From RUG695 sp050943135 (GTDB lineage: Bacteria > Planctomycetota > Planctomycetia > Pirellulales > Thermoguttaceae), in assembly GCA_050943135.1 (NCBI GenBank), contig JBMNOP010000013.1, positions 1 to 64,000 of the forward strand: a DNA stretch of 64,000 bases, given 5' to 3'. Numbering within the stretch: position 1 is the stretch's first letter; every line of letters starts with the position of its first letter. A model generated the notes under the pieces. That model was not told the origin of the DNA. It saw nothing but the letters and a program-made list of their open reading frames with translations, and did not search any database. Made by a program: the position numbers and the translations under genes. Below, piece by piece: positions 43,543 through 52,965 of the stretch.

Positions 43543-43692
43543 TTTCTTCGTCGTCGCATCTTTCCAAGCCGTTGGGCCGATTCCGATTGAGAAAGCGGTT
43601 TTTATGACAGCAGCCCGTCGGAGTATTTTTCGGAGGAGCTCAAGAACGGTTATCCAAAACAGAACAAAGTTTAACATTGAAAGAGAAAAAAG

Positions 43693-44160
43693 ATGGGAAA
43701 AATCACCGCCAGCAAAAAACAGCTCAAACCAGACCCGGTTTACGGTTCTATTTTGGCCAGCAAGTTCATCAACTGCCTGATGTGGGACGGCAAAAAGACG
43801 GCCGCGCAAAAGATATTCTATGACGCTCTCGACATTCTCGCTGAAAAAGTCGCTGACGTTCCGTCGATTGAAGTTTTCACCAAGGCTCTCGACAATGTGA
43901 AGCCCGCGATCGAAGTCCGTTCAAAGCGCGTCGGTGGTGCTTCGTATCAGGTTCCGATGCCGGTTCGCGCCAATCGTGCGCAATCGCTGAGCATCCGCTG
44001 GATACTGGCAGCGGTTCGTGACAAGAAGGGCCAGCCGAGCGCTCGAAAGCTTGCTGCCGAGCTTCTGGCCGCTTACAACAAAGAAGGTGTCGCGTTCACA
44101 AAGCGCGAAAACGTCCACAAAATGGCCGAAGCCAACAAAGCATTCGCGCACTTCGCGTGA
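43693..44160 (+). CDS. rpsG: 30S ribosomal protein uS7
   Basis: This encodes 155 aa with the uS7 pattern PDPVYGSILASKFINCLMWDG, KALDNVKPAIEVRSKRVGGASYQVP and the C-terminal helix KMAEANKAFAHF. It binds the 3' domain of 16S rRNA and initiates 30S head assembly. It lies 150 bp after rpsL. A hairpin with a T-run follows before fusA. Confidence 0.96.
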   Translation: MGKITASKKQLKPDPVYGSILASKFINCLMWDGKKTAAQKIFYDALDILAEKVADVPSIEVFTKALDNVKPAIEVRSKRVGGASYQVPMPVRANRAQSLSIRWILAAVRDKKGQPSARKLAAELLAAYNKEGVAFTKRENVHKMAEANKAFAHFA

Positions 44161-44186
44161 TCGGCTTTTATCTGTATCCCGACCCC

Positions 44187-44217
44187 AGAGACCGATATCG
44201 TTGCGATACCGGTCTCT
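44187..44217 (+). terminator. Hairpin between rpsG and fusA
   Basis: AGAGACCG pairs with CGGTCTCT, extended by ATATCG/CGATAC with one mismatch, followed by AGTTTTAT. It could partly end transcription before fusA or act as an attenuator. Confidence 0.55.
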
Positions 44218-44261
44218 AGTTTTATCGCTTGGGATGTTTTATCATCTTGGAAGACTGACCG

Positions 44262-46367
44262 ATGGCTAAACAAAATCAGAAAAACACCCGTGATCTGAAG
44301 CTCCTGCGCAATATCGGCGTGATAGCTCATATCGATGCTGGCAAGACGACGGTGACCGAGCGGATGCTCTACTACTCGGCGTATGTCCATCGGGTTGGGA
44401 TGGTTGACAACGGTACCACGGTGACCGACTTCGATCCCGAAGAGCGCGAGCGGGGGATCACCATCAATTCCGCTTGTGTGACATTCAATTGGAAAGATTG
44501 GAATTTTAACCTGATCGACACTCCGGGGCACGTCGATTTTACCGCCGAGGTTGAACGTTCGCTTCGCGTGCTCGACGGAGGAGTGGTGGTTTTCAGTGCC
44601 CGAGAAGGGGTTGAGGCCCAGAGTGAGACGGTTTGGCGTCAGGCCGACCGTTACCATGTTCCGCGGATCGCCTTCATCAATAAAATGGACCGTGAAGGGG
44701 CCGATTTTTACGGAACAGTCGATGAAATCCGCGAGCGCCTCGGTGCCGAGCCCTTGATTGTGGCGATTCCCGTCGGTTCGGGGCCCCCTCACGTTCCGGA
44801 GGCTTTTCGCGGCACGATCGATCTGACCACAATGAAGCAGCTTACCTTCGATGCCGAAACCCGCGGCGAGAGAATCTCCTGTGCCGAGATCGAAGAGGGG
44901 ATGCTCAAAGAGGCACAATTCTATCGTGACAAGCTTCTCGACCAGCTCTCGATGTTCAGTGACGAGCTGACAGAAATGCTCCTGGCCGAAGAGGAAATTC
45001 CCGCAGAGATGATCCGTGTCGTTTTGCGCAACGCGGTCCTTTCCGATATGGGGGTTCCGATCCTCTGCGGTTCGGCGCTCGACGGTATCGGCGTTCAGAC
45101 GGTGATGGACGCGGTCGGGTACTATCTTCCCTCGCCGCTCGATGTTCCGCCCGTTCAAGGGGTTGATCCGACGCGCCCCGACGATCCCGTGGCGATCCGC
45201 CGCGCCGATCCGGACGAGCCGTTTTGTGCGCTCCTGTTCAAAGTGGTCTCGGACCGTCACGGCGATTTGAGCTACCTGCGTGTCTATTCCGGGAAACTCT
45301 CGTCGAATTCCCGCGTGCTGAACCCGCGTGGCAACAAAAAAGAGAATATCCCCCAAATTTGGCGGATTCAGGCCGACCATCGCGAACAGGTCGAAGAGGT
45401 CTCGGCCGGCGATATTTGCGGGGTGATCGGCTTGCGTTTCAGCGCAACGGGGGACACCCTCTGCGATGTCAAGGCGCCGATTGTTCTCGAGTCGATCACG
45501 TTTCCCGAAACGGTTGTTTCGATGGCGATCGAACCCGACTCGACCGAAGAGTACAAAAAGCTCAAGACAGTTCTCGAAATGATGCGCCGTCAAGATCCGA
45601 CCTTTAAAGCGGTCGAAAACGAGGAGACCGGGCAGACCCTCATCAGCGGGATGGGAGAGCTTCACCTGGAAGTGATCAAGCACCGACTCCTTCGGGAATT
45701 CAAACTGAATGTCCGTGTACATAACCCGCGTGTCAGCTATCGTGAAACGATTCAGAAACAAACAGAAGTGACCGGTGTCTGCCATCGGAATATTGCCGGT
45801 TCGCGTCATTGGGCCGAGGTTACCATTCGGTTCGAGCCACTGTCCGAGGAAAGGCAGAAGGTTGAGGTCCGGAGTGAATATACCGGCGAACTTCCGAAAC
45901 CGGAGTTCTCGAATCTGATTTTGGAATCGATGAAAGAGGAAAGTGAAGCCGGCGGCCAGCTCGGATTCCCGCTCACCCGGTTGCGGATGACTTTTGTTGG
46001 CGGTGCGTTCAGCGAGGCCGAAACCTCCGAAGCGGCGCTTCGTATCGCCATCGCCGATGCCTGTCGTAAGGGACTGGCCGAGGGAGGGATCGTCCTGTTA
46101 GAACCGATCATGCGTCTAGAGATCTCTACCCCCGACGAGTATGTCGGAGACATCGTCAGTGACTTAAATCAGCGGCACGGGATCGTGACCAAAACACACA
46201 ATCGCGGTAAACTGGCGGTGATCGAAGCCGAGACGCCGTTGGCCAACCTTTTCGGTTATACATCGGCAATGCGCGGTCTGAGTCAGGGACGCGCGTCAGC
46301 CTCCATGGAGCCGCTCAACTACCGTCCCGCGTCTTCTGACGTTTTGAAATCTTTTATGCTGGAGTAA
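44262..46367 (+). CDS. fusA: Elongation factor G, mtEFG2/spdEFG2-like
   Basis: This encodes 701 aa with a full EF-G architecture: GTPase G1 AHIDAGKT (22-29), G2/switch RGITI, G3 DTPGH, G4 NKMD, then domains II-V. The switch region TVTDFDPEERERGITINSA and the following VTFNWKDWNFNLIDTPGHVDFT match mitochondrial EF-G2 and the planctomycete/spirochete spdEFG2 type more than canonical EF-G. In mitochondria and Borrelia that type recycles ribosomes with RRF instead of translocating. The gene sits where fusA is expected after rpsG. tuf is absent downstream. Which step it serves here is inference. Confidence 0.88.
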   Translation: MAKQNQKNTRDLKLLRNIGVIAHIDAGKTTVTERMLYYSAYVHRVGMVDNGTTVTDFDPEERERGITINSACVTFNWKDWNFNLIDTPGHVDFTAEVERSLRVLDGGVVVFSAREGVEAQSETVWRQADRYHVPRIAFINKMDREGADFYGTVDEIRERLGAEPLIVAIPVGSGPPHVPEAFRGTIDLTTMKQLTFDAETRGERISCAEIEEGMLKEAQFYRDKLLDQLSMFSDELTEMLLAEEEIPAEMIRVVLRNAVLSDMGVPILCGSALDGIGVQTVMDAVGYYLPSPLDVPPVQGVDPTRPDDPVAIRRADPDEPFCALLFKVVSDRHGDLSYLRVYSGKLSSNSRVLNPRGNKKENIPQIWRIQADHREQVEEVSAGDICGVIGLRFSATGDTLCDVKAPIVLESITFPETVVSMAIEPDSTEEYKKLKTVLEMMRRQDPTFKAVENEETGQTLISGMGELHLEVIKHRLLREFKLNVRVHNPRVSYRETIQKQTEVTGVCHRNIAGSRHWAEVTIRFEPLSEERQKVEVRSEYTGELPKPEFSNLILESMKEESEAGGQLGFPLTRLRMTFVGGAFSEAETSEAALRIAIADACRKGLAEGGIVLLEPIMRLEISTPDEYVGDIVSDLNQRHGIVTKTHNRGKLAVIEAETPLANLFGYTSAMRGLSQGRASASMEPLNYRPASSDVLKSFMLE

Positions 46368-46378
46368 AGAATTTATTG

Positions 46379-48199
46379 ATGGCGAACGATTTTTTCGACA
46401 GCAGCGATAGCGACCGATCCAACAAGCCGCTCCTTTATGCCGAGCACTGGGTTCTTCCCGAACCGCTTGAGCTCCAACAGGGGGGAGTACTTGAGAATGT
46501 CAGAGTGGTCTACGAGACGTACGGTAAGCTGAACACCGAAAAGAGTAACGCCATCTTTATCTGTCACGCCCTTTCGGGCGATTCGCACGTCGCTTCACAT
46601 AACGACACCGATGATCCCGGCTGGTGGGAACTGATGGTCGGCAGCGGCAAGGCGATTGATACCGACCGCTACTTCGTCGTTTGTGCCAACATCTTGGGCG
46701 GATGCCGCGGGACGACAGGTCCCGACAGTATCGACCCGACGACCGGCCGTCCTTACGGGAAAGATTTTCCGGCGATCAGTATCGCCGATATCGTCAACGT
46801 CAACTACAAGCTGATCACCGAGCATCTTGGAATTTCCCGCCTCTTCGCTCTGGTCGGTGGGTCGCTCGGTGGGTTTATGGCACTCGACTGGGCGGTTCGA
46901 TTCCCCAAGTCGCTCTGCGGCAATGTTATGATTGCCACCGGAGCGCGCCTCTCGCAACAAGCACGCGCTTTCGATGTGATCGCACGTAATGCGATCACGA
47001 GCGACCCGAACTTCCATGACGGTCAGTATTACGATAAACCCGTCGGTCCGAAAAAGGGGCTGGCGATCGCCCGGCAACTCGGGCATATTACCTACCTGTC
47101 CCGTGAGGCGATGAGTCGCAAATCGGAGTCGGACCGTAAAGTCGACTCTCCATTCGAAACGATTTATCCGATCGGTTCCTACCTGGCGCACCAGGGAGAC
47201 AAGTTCGTCGAACGTTTCGATGCCAACAGTTACTGTACCCTCTCGAAAGCCTTGGACGACTACAACCAGTCTCAGACTTTTGAAGCTTTGACCGATGACA
47301 TTAAAAAATCGGACTGCCGCTGGCTTTGTGTTAGTTTCTCGTCGGATTGGCTTTTCTTACCGTCTCAAACCAAAGAGATTGTCGACGCGGCGCTCGCGGC
47401 GGGGAAAGAGGTCAGTTATTGCGATGTGGCGAGCCAGGCCGGACACGACGGTTTCCTTCTCAAGCCCGAGATCGATTTTTACGGGCGGCTTGTTAATGCG
47501 TTCCTTCACAATCTGGAATCGAATCCGCTGATCAAGGCACCCGACGAATCTTCGTCCGCCTTGGCGGAATTTCCGGAAAAGCGCCCGATTTCTTCTCGAC
47601 TGAAACATCGAATCGATCTGGATCGGATTATCGAACTGATACCGTCCGGCAAATCAACCCTCGACCTGGGGTGCGGCAAAGGGGAACTCCTCCTTCGGCT
47701 CCGCGAGCGGGGCGACAATCGTGTCGTCGGTGTCGAGTTGGAACAGAAATATGTGTTTCAATGTGTCGCACGTGGTCTAAACGTTATTCACGCCGATATG
47801 GATAAGGGTCTCCAGTCGTTCCAAGACGGGCAGTTTGATTTTGTTGTCTTATCGAAGACACTCCAGACGGTACGCAACGTCGAACTGGTCCTCGAAGAGA
47901 TGCTTCGGATCGGTCGCACCGCGATTGTCAGTTTCCCGAATTTCGGCTATCACCGCTTCCGTACCCAACTGGAAATGTTCGGCACGGCACCGCAGACCGA
48001 CACGCGTCCCGGCCGGAAATGGTTCAATACCAGCGATGTCCGCTTCCTGACGATTGCCGATTTTCGCGAACTCTGCAACGACAAACGTTATCGGATTCAG
48101 AAAATGATCGCGCTCGACACCGAGAAAGAGATCGAAATTCCGGAAGAAGACGCGCCTAACGTCTTGGCCGATGTTGCGATTGTCGCACTGACGAAATAG
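46379..48199 (+). CDS. metXW: Fused homoserine O-acetyltransferase - MetW methyltransferase-like protein
   Basis: This encodes 606 aa. Residues about 1-385 are MetX, which acylates homoserine for methionine synthesis: the alpha/beta-hydrolase nucleophile is Ser162 in VGGSLGG, with Asp323 (FSSDWLF) and His356 (AGHDGF) completing the triad. Residues about 410-606 match MetW, a SAM-binding fold (TLDLGCGKGELLLRL near 427) usually encoded by the adjacent metW gene and needed for MetX activity in several proteobacteria. Here both are one chain, joined by a short polar linker. The start is the ATG at 46379, 11 bp after fusA; a TTG directly before it is also in frame. Confidence 0.9.
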   Translation: MANDFFDSSDSDRSNKPLLYAEHWVLPEPLELQQGGVLENVRVVYETYGKLNTEKSNAIFICHALSGDSHVASHNDTDDPGWWELMVGSGKAIDTDRYFVVCANILGGCRGTTGPDSIDPTTGRPYGKDFPAISIADIVNVNYKLITEHLGISRLFALVGGSLGGFMALDWAVRFPKSLCGNVMIATGARLSQQARAFDVIARNAITSDPNFHDGQYYDKPVGPKKGLAIARQLGHITYLSREAMSRKSESDRKVDSPFETIYPIGSYLAHQGDKFVERFDANSYCTLSKALDDYNQSQTFEALTDDIKKSDCRWLCVSFSSDWLFLPSQTKEIVDAALAAGKEVSYCDVASQAGHDGFLLKPEIDFYGRLVNAFLHNLESNPLIKAPDESSSALAEFPEKRPISSRLKHRIDLDRIIELIPSGKSTLDLGCGKGELLLRLRERGDNRVVGVELEQKYVFQCVARGLNVIHADMDKGLQSFQDGQFDFVVLSKTLQTVRNVELVLEEMLRIGRTAIVSFPNFGYHRFRTQLEMFGTAPQTDTRPGRKWFNTSDVRFLTIADFRELCNDKRYRIQKMIALDTEKEIEIPEEDAPNVLADVAIVALTK

Positions 48200-48360
48200 C
48201 GCCGAGCCTCGTTCTTTTTATCCATACCGCCAACCTCTCCCAGGTGGGGTTCCCTCCTTCGGGGAATAGTCTTCTTGACAATTTTTCCGGTAAAGATGAT
48301 ACTTCCCCGGGAGCCGCTCCGGCAGGCTTGTTCTGTCTCCGGTTATCGGAAAATAAAGGA

Positions 48361-49671
48361 ATGGATGTGCAAGAGCCAATCTGCGACCAGATCAGAAGTA
48401 TTATGCCCGCTCGAATCATTGGGCGTGTGGTGAGTACCGAGGGGATTGCTGTTTCCGCCACGGGTTTTCCGGTGCCGATCGGAGCCTTGGCACAAATCGA
48501 GTCCTCGGCGGGCGAACTGATTCTGGCTGAGGTGGTCGGGTTCCGTGACAATGTCACCCTCCTTTGTTCCTATTCCGATCTGACCGGAATTCGTCGGGGA
48601 ACACGTGTGAAACTTTTCCAGACGATTCCACGTCTGCGGGTTGGGGACGAACTCCTCGGGCGGGTTGTCGACGCGTTCGGCCAACCGCTCGACGATCGAC
48701 CGAAACCGGTCCTCTCGTACCGAATGCGCTACGATCGGCGTCCGCCCGATCCTTGCACACGCCCGCGAATCGATACGGTTCTTTCGACCGGTATACGCGC
48801 GATCGACGGTTTTCTGACGGTCGGCAACGGCCAACGGATCGGAATTTTCGCCGGGAGCGGGGTCGGCAAGAGTGTAACCCTCGGGATGATGACACGCTAT
48901 ACTGACGCCGATGTGATCGTGATCGGGCTGATCGGAGAACGGGGAAGGGAAGTCAACGATTTCATTGAACGGAATCTCGGATCGGAAGGAAAACGCAAAA
49001 GTGTCGTTGTTGTTTCCACTTCAAACGAACCTGCGTTGATGCGCGTGCGCGCCGCACAGGCAGCTATGACAATCGCCGAATATTTTCGTGACCGGGGGAA
49101 GAACGTTCTCTTTCTGATCGACTCACTAACACGCTACGCGCAGGCGTTGCGCGAGATCGGTCTGGCCGCCGGAGAACCCCCGGCGGCCAAAGGATTTCCG
49201 CCGAGTGTCTTTTCTTCGATCCCGCAACTTGTCGAACGGGCCGGGCGGGCTCAGACGGGTTCGATCACGTCGTTTATCACGGTTCTGGTCGAAGGGGACG
49301 ACAAGGACGACCCGATTTGTGATGCGGTGCGCGGTTTGTTGGACGGCCATATCTGGCTTTCGCGCAAACTGAGCACACGGGGGCATTATCCAGCCATCGA
49401 CCCGCTCGAAAGCATCAGCCGTCTGATGCCCGATATTTGTACGCCGGAACATCTCGCTGCTGCGGCATCACTGCGCAGACTCCTTGGGGTCTATGCCGAA
49501 AACGAAGACCTTATCTCGGTCGGTGCGTATCGTCAAGGAACCAATCCCGAAATCGATCGGGCGATTCAACTCAAACCGGCCATCGATGCCTGGCTCTGTC
49601 AGAGGGTCGACGAACCTTCGACCTTTTGCGAGGCGCTCGAAGGACTGACGGCGATTGCCGGGCAGGAGTGA
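48361..49671 (+). CDS. fliI: FliI/SctN-type export ATPase
   Basis: This encodes 436 aa, the normal FliI size. Walker A AGSGVGKS (164-171), LIGERGREV, the Walker B LFLIDSLTRYAQALREIGLAAGEPPAAKGFPPSVF region and DGHIWLSR are typical of flagellar or type III secretion ATPases rather than F1 beta. It would energise unfolding and export of substrates at the inner membrane. The FliH-like regulator is encoded convergently, 79 bp away, so this gene is not in one operon with fliH. The start at 48361 has AAAGGA very close; the frame is open back to 48244. Confidence 0.88.
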   Translation: MDVQEPICDQIRSIMPARIIGRVVSTEGIAVSATGFPVPIGALAQIESSAGELILAEVVGFRDNVTLLCSYSDLTGIRRGTRVKLFQTIPRLRVGDELLGRVVDAFGQPLDDRPKPVLSYRMRYDRRPPDPCTRPRIDTVLSTGIRAIDGFLTVGNGQRIGIFAGSGVGKSVTLGMMTRYTDADVIVIGLIGERGREVNDFIERNLGSEGKRKSVVVVSTSNEPALMRVRAAQAAMTIAEYFRDRGKNVLFLIDSLTRYAQALREIGLAAGEPPAAKGFPPSVFSSIPQLVERAGRAQTGSITSFITVLVEGDDKDDPICDAVRGLLDGHIWLSRKLSTRGHYPAIDPLESISRLMPDICTPEHLAAAASLRRLLGVYAENEDLISVGAYRQGTNPEIDRAIQLKPAIDAWLCQRVDEPSTFCEALEGLTAIAGQE

Positions 49672-49750
49672 CGGGTTCGGGGCCGAACATCTCTTTCGCC
49701 GCGAACGTTCATGGGTCGCAATTCATAACAAGTCCATTACGTGCCGAAGA

Positions 49751-50575
49751 TCAGTGTGAGAGCTCGTCGATAATACGTTGCACCCTTTTCTCTAAACGCT
49801 GGTCGATCATTCCGACCGGGCTCTCGACGATACACCCGCCTTGGGTAATTCGCGGATCTTCGAGAATCTCGACCAGGGTGATTTGAGAGAATTCTTTCAG
49901 AAGAGCCTCGACCGAGGGTCGGAGTTCTTTCAGGTCGTCCGGGTTCATCTGGATCTTGATCGAGGTACAACCGATGGCCAGCTCCAGCGCCTCGCGCAAA
50001 AGTCCGAGTGTAACATCCTTTATCTGCGGTAGTTCTCGGGCGATGGCCTGGTGTGCGATCACCGCGGCAATCTGGAGGATATTCTTCTCCCAATAAGAAA
50101 GGAGTTGCTCGCGTGCGCTGCTGAGTTCGTCGACCAGTTTGCCGAAGAGTGGCTCTTTCGAATCGGACCATTGGCGTAGTTTTTCTTCCCGAACCCGGGC
50201 AAAGTCATGTTCCCAATTTTCCTGTGCACTCTTTCTTCCTTCGGCCAGACCGTCTTCGCGGCCGGCGGCAAGTCCTTCCTGATAACCCTGATCCCATCCG
50301 TCGTTGCTGTTCCGTTTCTCGAGATTTTGTTCCCGACGCTCAAGTTCGGCGGCCCGTCGCTCGAGTTCGTTCCGTAGCGTGTTTAACTCTTCCTCTTTTT
50401 TTTGAAGTGCCAATTCGGCATCCTGCCGGTAACGGTCGATTTGCCCGCGTGCCGTCTCGGTGATCCGGGCCGCCTCTTCCCGAAGTGTTTCCGACGGATT
50501 GTCCGAACCGCTGCGAGAGAGGTGTCTCATCGGAAATGGGCGAAGCCCGTCTGCGTTCTCATCTGTATAGCCCAT
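49751..50575 (-). CDS. fliH: FliH-like export ATPase regulator
   Basis: This encodes 274 aa. A long charged coiled coil with heptads and GxxxG-type repeats (GYQEGLAAGREDGLAEGR, about 110-128) is the FliH hallmark. The C-terminal half (about 160-274) resembles the FliH/SctL/V-ATPase E-like domain that binds the ATPase. It lies 41 bp after the FliF-FliG fusion on the same strand. The ATG at 50575 lacks a clear ribosome site. Confidence 0.78.
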   Translation of the reverse strand: MGYTDENADGLRPFPMRHLSRSGSDNPSETLREEAARITETARGQIDRYRQDAELALQKKEEELNTLRNELERRAAELERREQNLEKRNSNDGWDQGYQEGLAAGREDGLAEGRKSAQENWEHDFARVREEKLRQWSDSKEPLFGKLVDELSSAREQLLSYWEKNILQIAAVIAHQAIARELPQIKDVTLGLLREALELAIGCTSIKIQMNPDDLKELRPSVEALLKEFSQITLVEILEDPRITQGGCIVESPVGMIDQRLEKRVQRIIDELSH

Positions 50576-50616
50576 AAATATTTTTATTTCTTATCTTCAC
50601 TCCGAAAATTTTTCGG

Positions 50617-52737
50617 TCAGACATCCTTGCTGCCGACAATGCCGAGACTTTCACGCAACGACGTTTCGACCTTCGTGACAATCTCTTCTTCGGGTTCACC
50701 CGATTGGTGTATTCGCTTTTCGACTTCCGCCCGAAGACGGTTGGCGAGTACGTCGAGTACACGTGCTCGGTTCGTTTCAGACGCACAGCGTGCGATCAGT
50801 GCGATGACCTGTGGCCGCTGTTTGCTCAGAAGCTCCCGCAATTCTTCGGAATCGAGTTCACTGAGAAAGGAGAAGCGATCCGGGATCGTTTTTGAACTAT
50901 ACGATTCTTCGGCGTCATAGGAGAAGAGGTCCTCGGAGATTCCACTTTCCGTTTCCGAGACGCGGAAATGAGGTCTGTCAATATGTGAGGAATCGGAGTC
51001 GACCCGAAAATCTCTTGGGGTGCCGTCTTTCGTGTCCGCCGAAAAGAAGTTTTCGTGCAACTTCCCAGCTGCGGAAGGCGTGATGGTTTCTTCGCCCGCG
51101 TCGTCATCTTTGTCGGAGAAGGAGGCGTCGTGCAAATCTTCCGCGTCCAATTCATCGAAGATCTTACGTAATTCCGCTTCCTTCATTTTCTGTCGGTCGG
51201 TGCGCGGTTCTTCTCCGATTTCCGACACGGCCTGCTTTAAAGGTCTCGACGGTTCCGGAACGTCCACGCTTTTTTCGGACTGCGGGGCGACCTTTGCTCG
51301 AACGGTATCGGCCGATTCCGTCTCCGGCTGCGAGACATTTTGTTTCTTAGCATTCCCCCCGGACCGGAAGAAGACCAGGGCGGTGAGCGCGATTCCGACC
51401 ACGAACGCTAAGATCGGTAGAAAATATTTGCTCAGGGGACCGGTCATCCATTCGTGGAGTATCGCCGTCAGATCGTTCGGTGCTTCGGCCGATTCCTCGT
51501 TTGGAGACTCAACAAGAAGGGAGACGCCCCCGATGATTTCCGATCCCGAGGTTTTCGGTTCCGGGTTCTCCGGAACGGGACGATAGACCCGCTCTTCGTC
51601 CGAAAGGTCGGTGTAGAGGGAAATATCGATACTTCGGGTTTCCCCATCGTCATCCCCGAGCGTCGGCATTACCACCGCGGCGGTTTGACGCATTTGGGAG
51701 AGGATCTCGCGCTTTTTTTCTTCAAAGCGGGACTTTCTCTCTTCGGGGGAGTCGGTCTCTGCGTCCGAAAGACGGCGAATGTAACTTTCCGGCACCGCAA
51801 TCGAGACGGCAATCGTTTGGGGCACGAATCGAATTTCCGTTTCCGGAACCGCCGCGATATCTGTTTCGTCGCGAAATTCCAAGCCGATCGGCCGGCGTGC
51901 TGCGGTGGTTGGGGTAACGTCGGGTTCTTTTTCGGTGCGGACCGCTTCGAGTCCGACAGCTGTTGTTACACGTAGGTTCGGAATATAGCCGAATGCTTCC
52001 CGAAATTTGGCCGACCAGAGGTTTTCGAGACGAGCTTCTTCCATTGCGTGCGACGAGCTGTCGAATCTGCCGACGCTCCCCTCGGTTCCGAGCCAGGAAC
52101 GGCCGCTGACGGTATCGATGATCGAGATGTCGTTATTGTCGGTAATTCCCAGATGGTGACGCGACGCAACGGTGATGGAAGAGATCAACTCCGGTGTGAT
52201 GGAACAGCTTTCTTTCGGTGTGATCGAAATTGCCGCAGTAACGACCGTTTTCGGGTAGAGCCCCGACTGCTCCCGTCGGGAATGAGGCCCGACACTAGCC
52301 GATTCGATCTGGTGAAATGATTCGAGCGTCTTTTCCAACTGCCGTGCACTCGAATAAAGGTCACGGAGTTTTGTTCGGCTTTCCGATTCAAAGGCGCTGA
52401 TTTCATTGAGGGCGTTTTGCTTGAGCGCGCTCGGTTTTTGTGGAAGTGCCTGGTTTTCTCCCAGAACCTTTTCGTATTCCCCTCGACGTGCGGTGGGAAC
52501 CCAAAGACAATTGTCACTCCATCGGTAATCGGTCAGACCGGCCTTGACAAGCGCCGCCGCAGCCAATCTTTGATCTTCCCGGTCATAGGTCCAGCCGCCG
52601 AACACCGGAGTCTGTTGCGACTCTTCCCCACGATGAGAGATGCGATCGGCCAGAAAGTAGACTCCCGCCGCCAAGATACCCGCCACGGTCAAAATCAAAA
52701 GTAAACGGTTTCCGCTCAGAGAGCCAGTCTTTTTCAT
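50617..52737 (-). CDS. FliF (MS-ring) fused to a FliG middle-like domain
   Basis: This encodes 706 aa. TM1 spans about 10-30, then a periplasmic FliF region (about 45-430) with the family pattern of ring-building motifs and ITPELISSITVASRHHLGIT and DISIIDTVSGRSW. TM2 lies at about 437-458. A long cytoplasmic acidic linker (about 460-615) ends in a domain (about 619-700) resembling FliG_M: ELDSEELRELLSKQRPQVIALIARC and ANRLRAEVEKRIH. Normally FliF and FliG are separate; here both sit in one chain, with FliG N- and C-terminal domains not visible. fliH follows by 41 bp. No hook, rod, filament or motor genes are in the window. Confidence 0.75.
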   Translation of the reverse strand: MKKTGSLSGNRLLLILTVAGILAAGVYFLADRISHRGEESQQTPVFGGWTYDREDQRLAAAALVKAGLTDYRWSDNCLWVPTARRGEYEKVLGENQALPQKPSALKQNALNEISAFESESRTKLRDLYSSARQLEKTLESFHQIESASVGPHSRREQSGLYPKTVVTAAISITPKESCSITPELISSITVASRHHLGITDNNDISIIDTVSGRSWLGTEGSVGRFDSSSHAMEEARLENLWSAKFREAFGYIPNLRVTTAVGLEAVRTEKEPDVTPTTAARRPIGLEFRDETDIAAVPETEIRFVPQTIAVSIAVPESYIRRLSDAETDSPEERKSRFEEKKREILSQMRQTAAVVMPTLGDDDGETRSIDISLYTDLSDEERVYRPVPENPEPKTSGSEIIGGVSLLVESPNEESAEAPNDLTAILHEWMTGPLSKYFLPILAFVVGIALTALVFFRSGGNAKKQNVSQPETESADTVRAKVAPQSEKSVDVPEPSRPLKQAVSEIGEEPRTDRQKMKEAELRKIFDELDAEDLHDASFSDKDDDAGEETITPSAAGKLHENFFSADTKDGTPRDFRVDSDSSHIDRPHFRVSETESGISEDLFSYDAEESYSSKTIPDRFSFLSELDSEELRELLSKQRPQVIALIARCASETNRARVLDVLANRLRAEVEKRIHQSGEPEEEIVTKVETSLRESLGIVGSKDV

Positions 52738-52965
52738 AACACACAATTCCGCATAGTTTCGGTGGAAAACGGTTGCGGAATCATAAAGAATTCGCCTTTT
52801 GGCGTCAACGGGAAGTTTTTGTCTTTGCCCTTCTCGTTCCCTAAAACGCTCCTTCATTTCGAGACGGGATTCGTGAAAACGGTGAACCACTCGATGGAAG
52901 AAAAGGTTTTTTCGAAAGAGAAGGGTATCGGTTCGTCGCCCCATCCGTCGGTTTTCCGGAGAGGA

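Noticed and set aside
44073..45809. 578-aa minus-strand open frame
   Set aside because: Complementary shadow of fusA; no motif or ribosome site.
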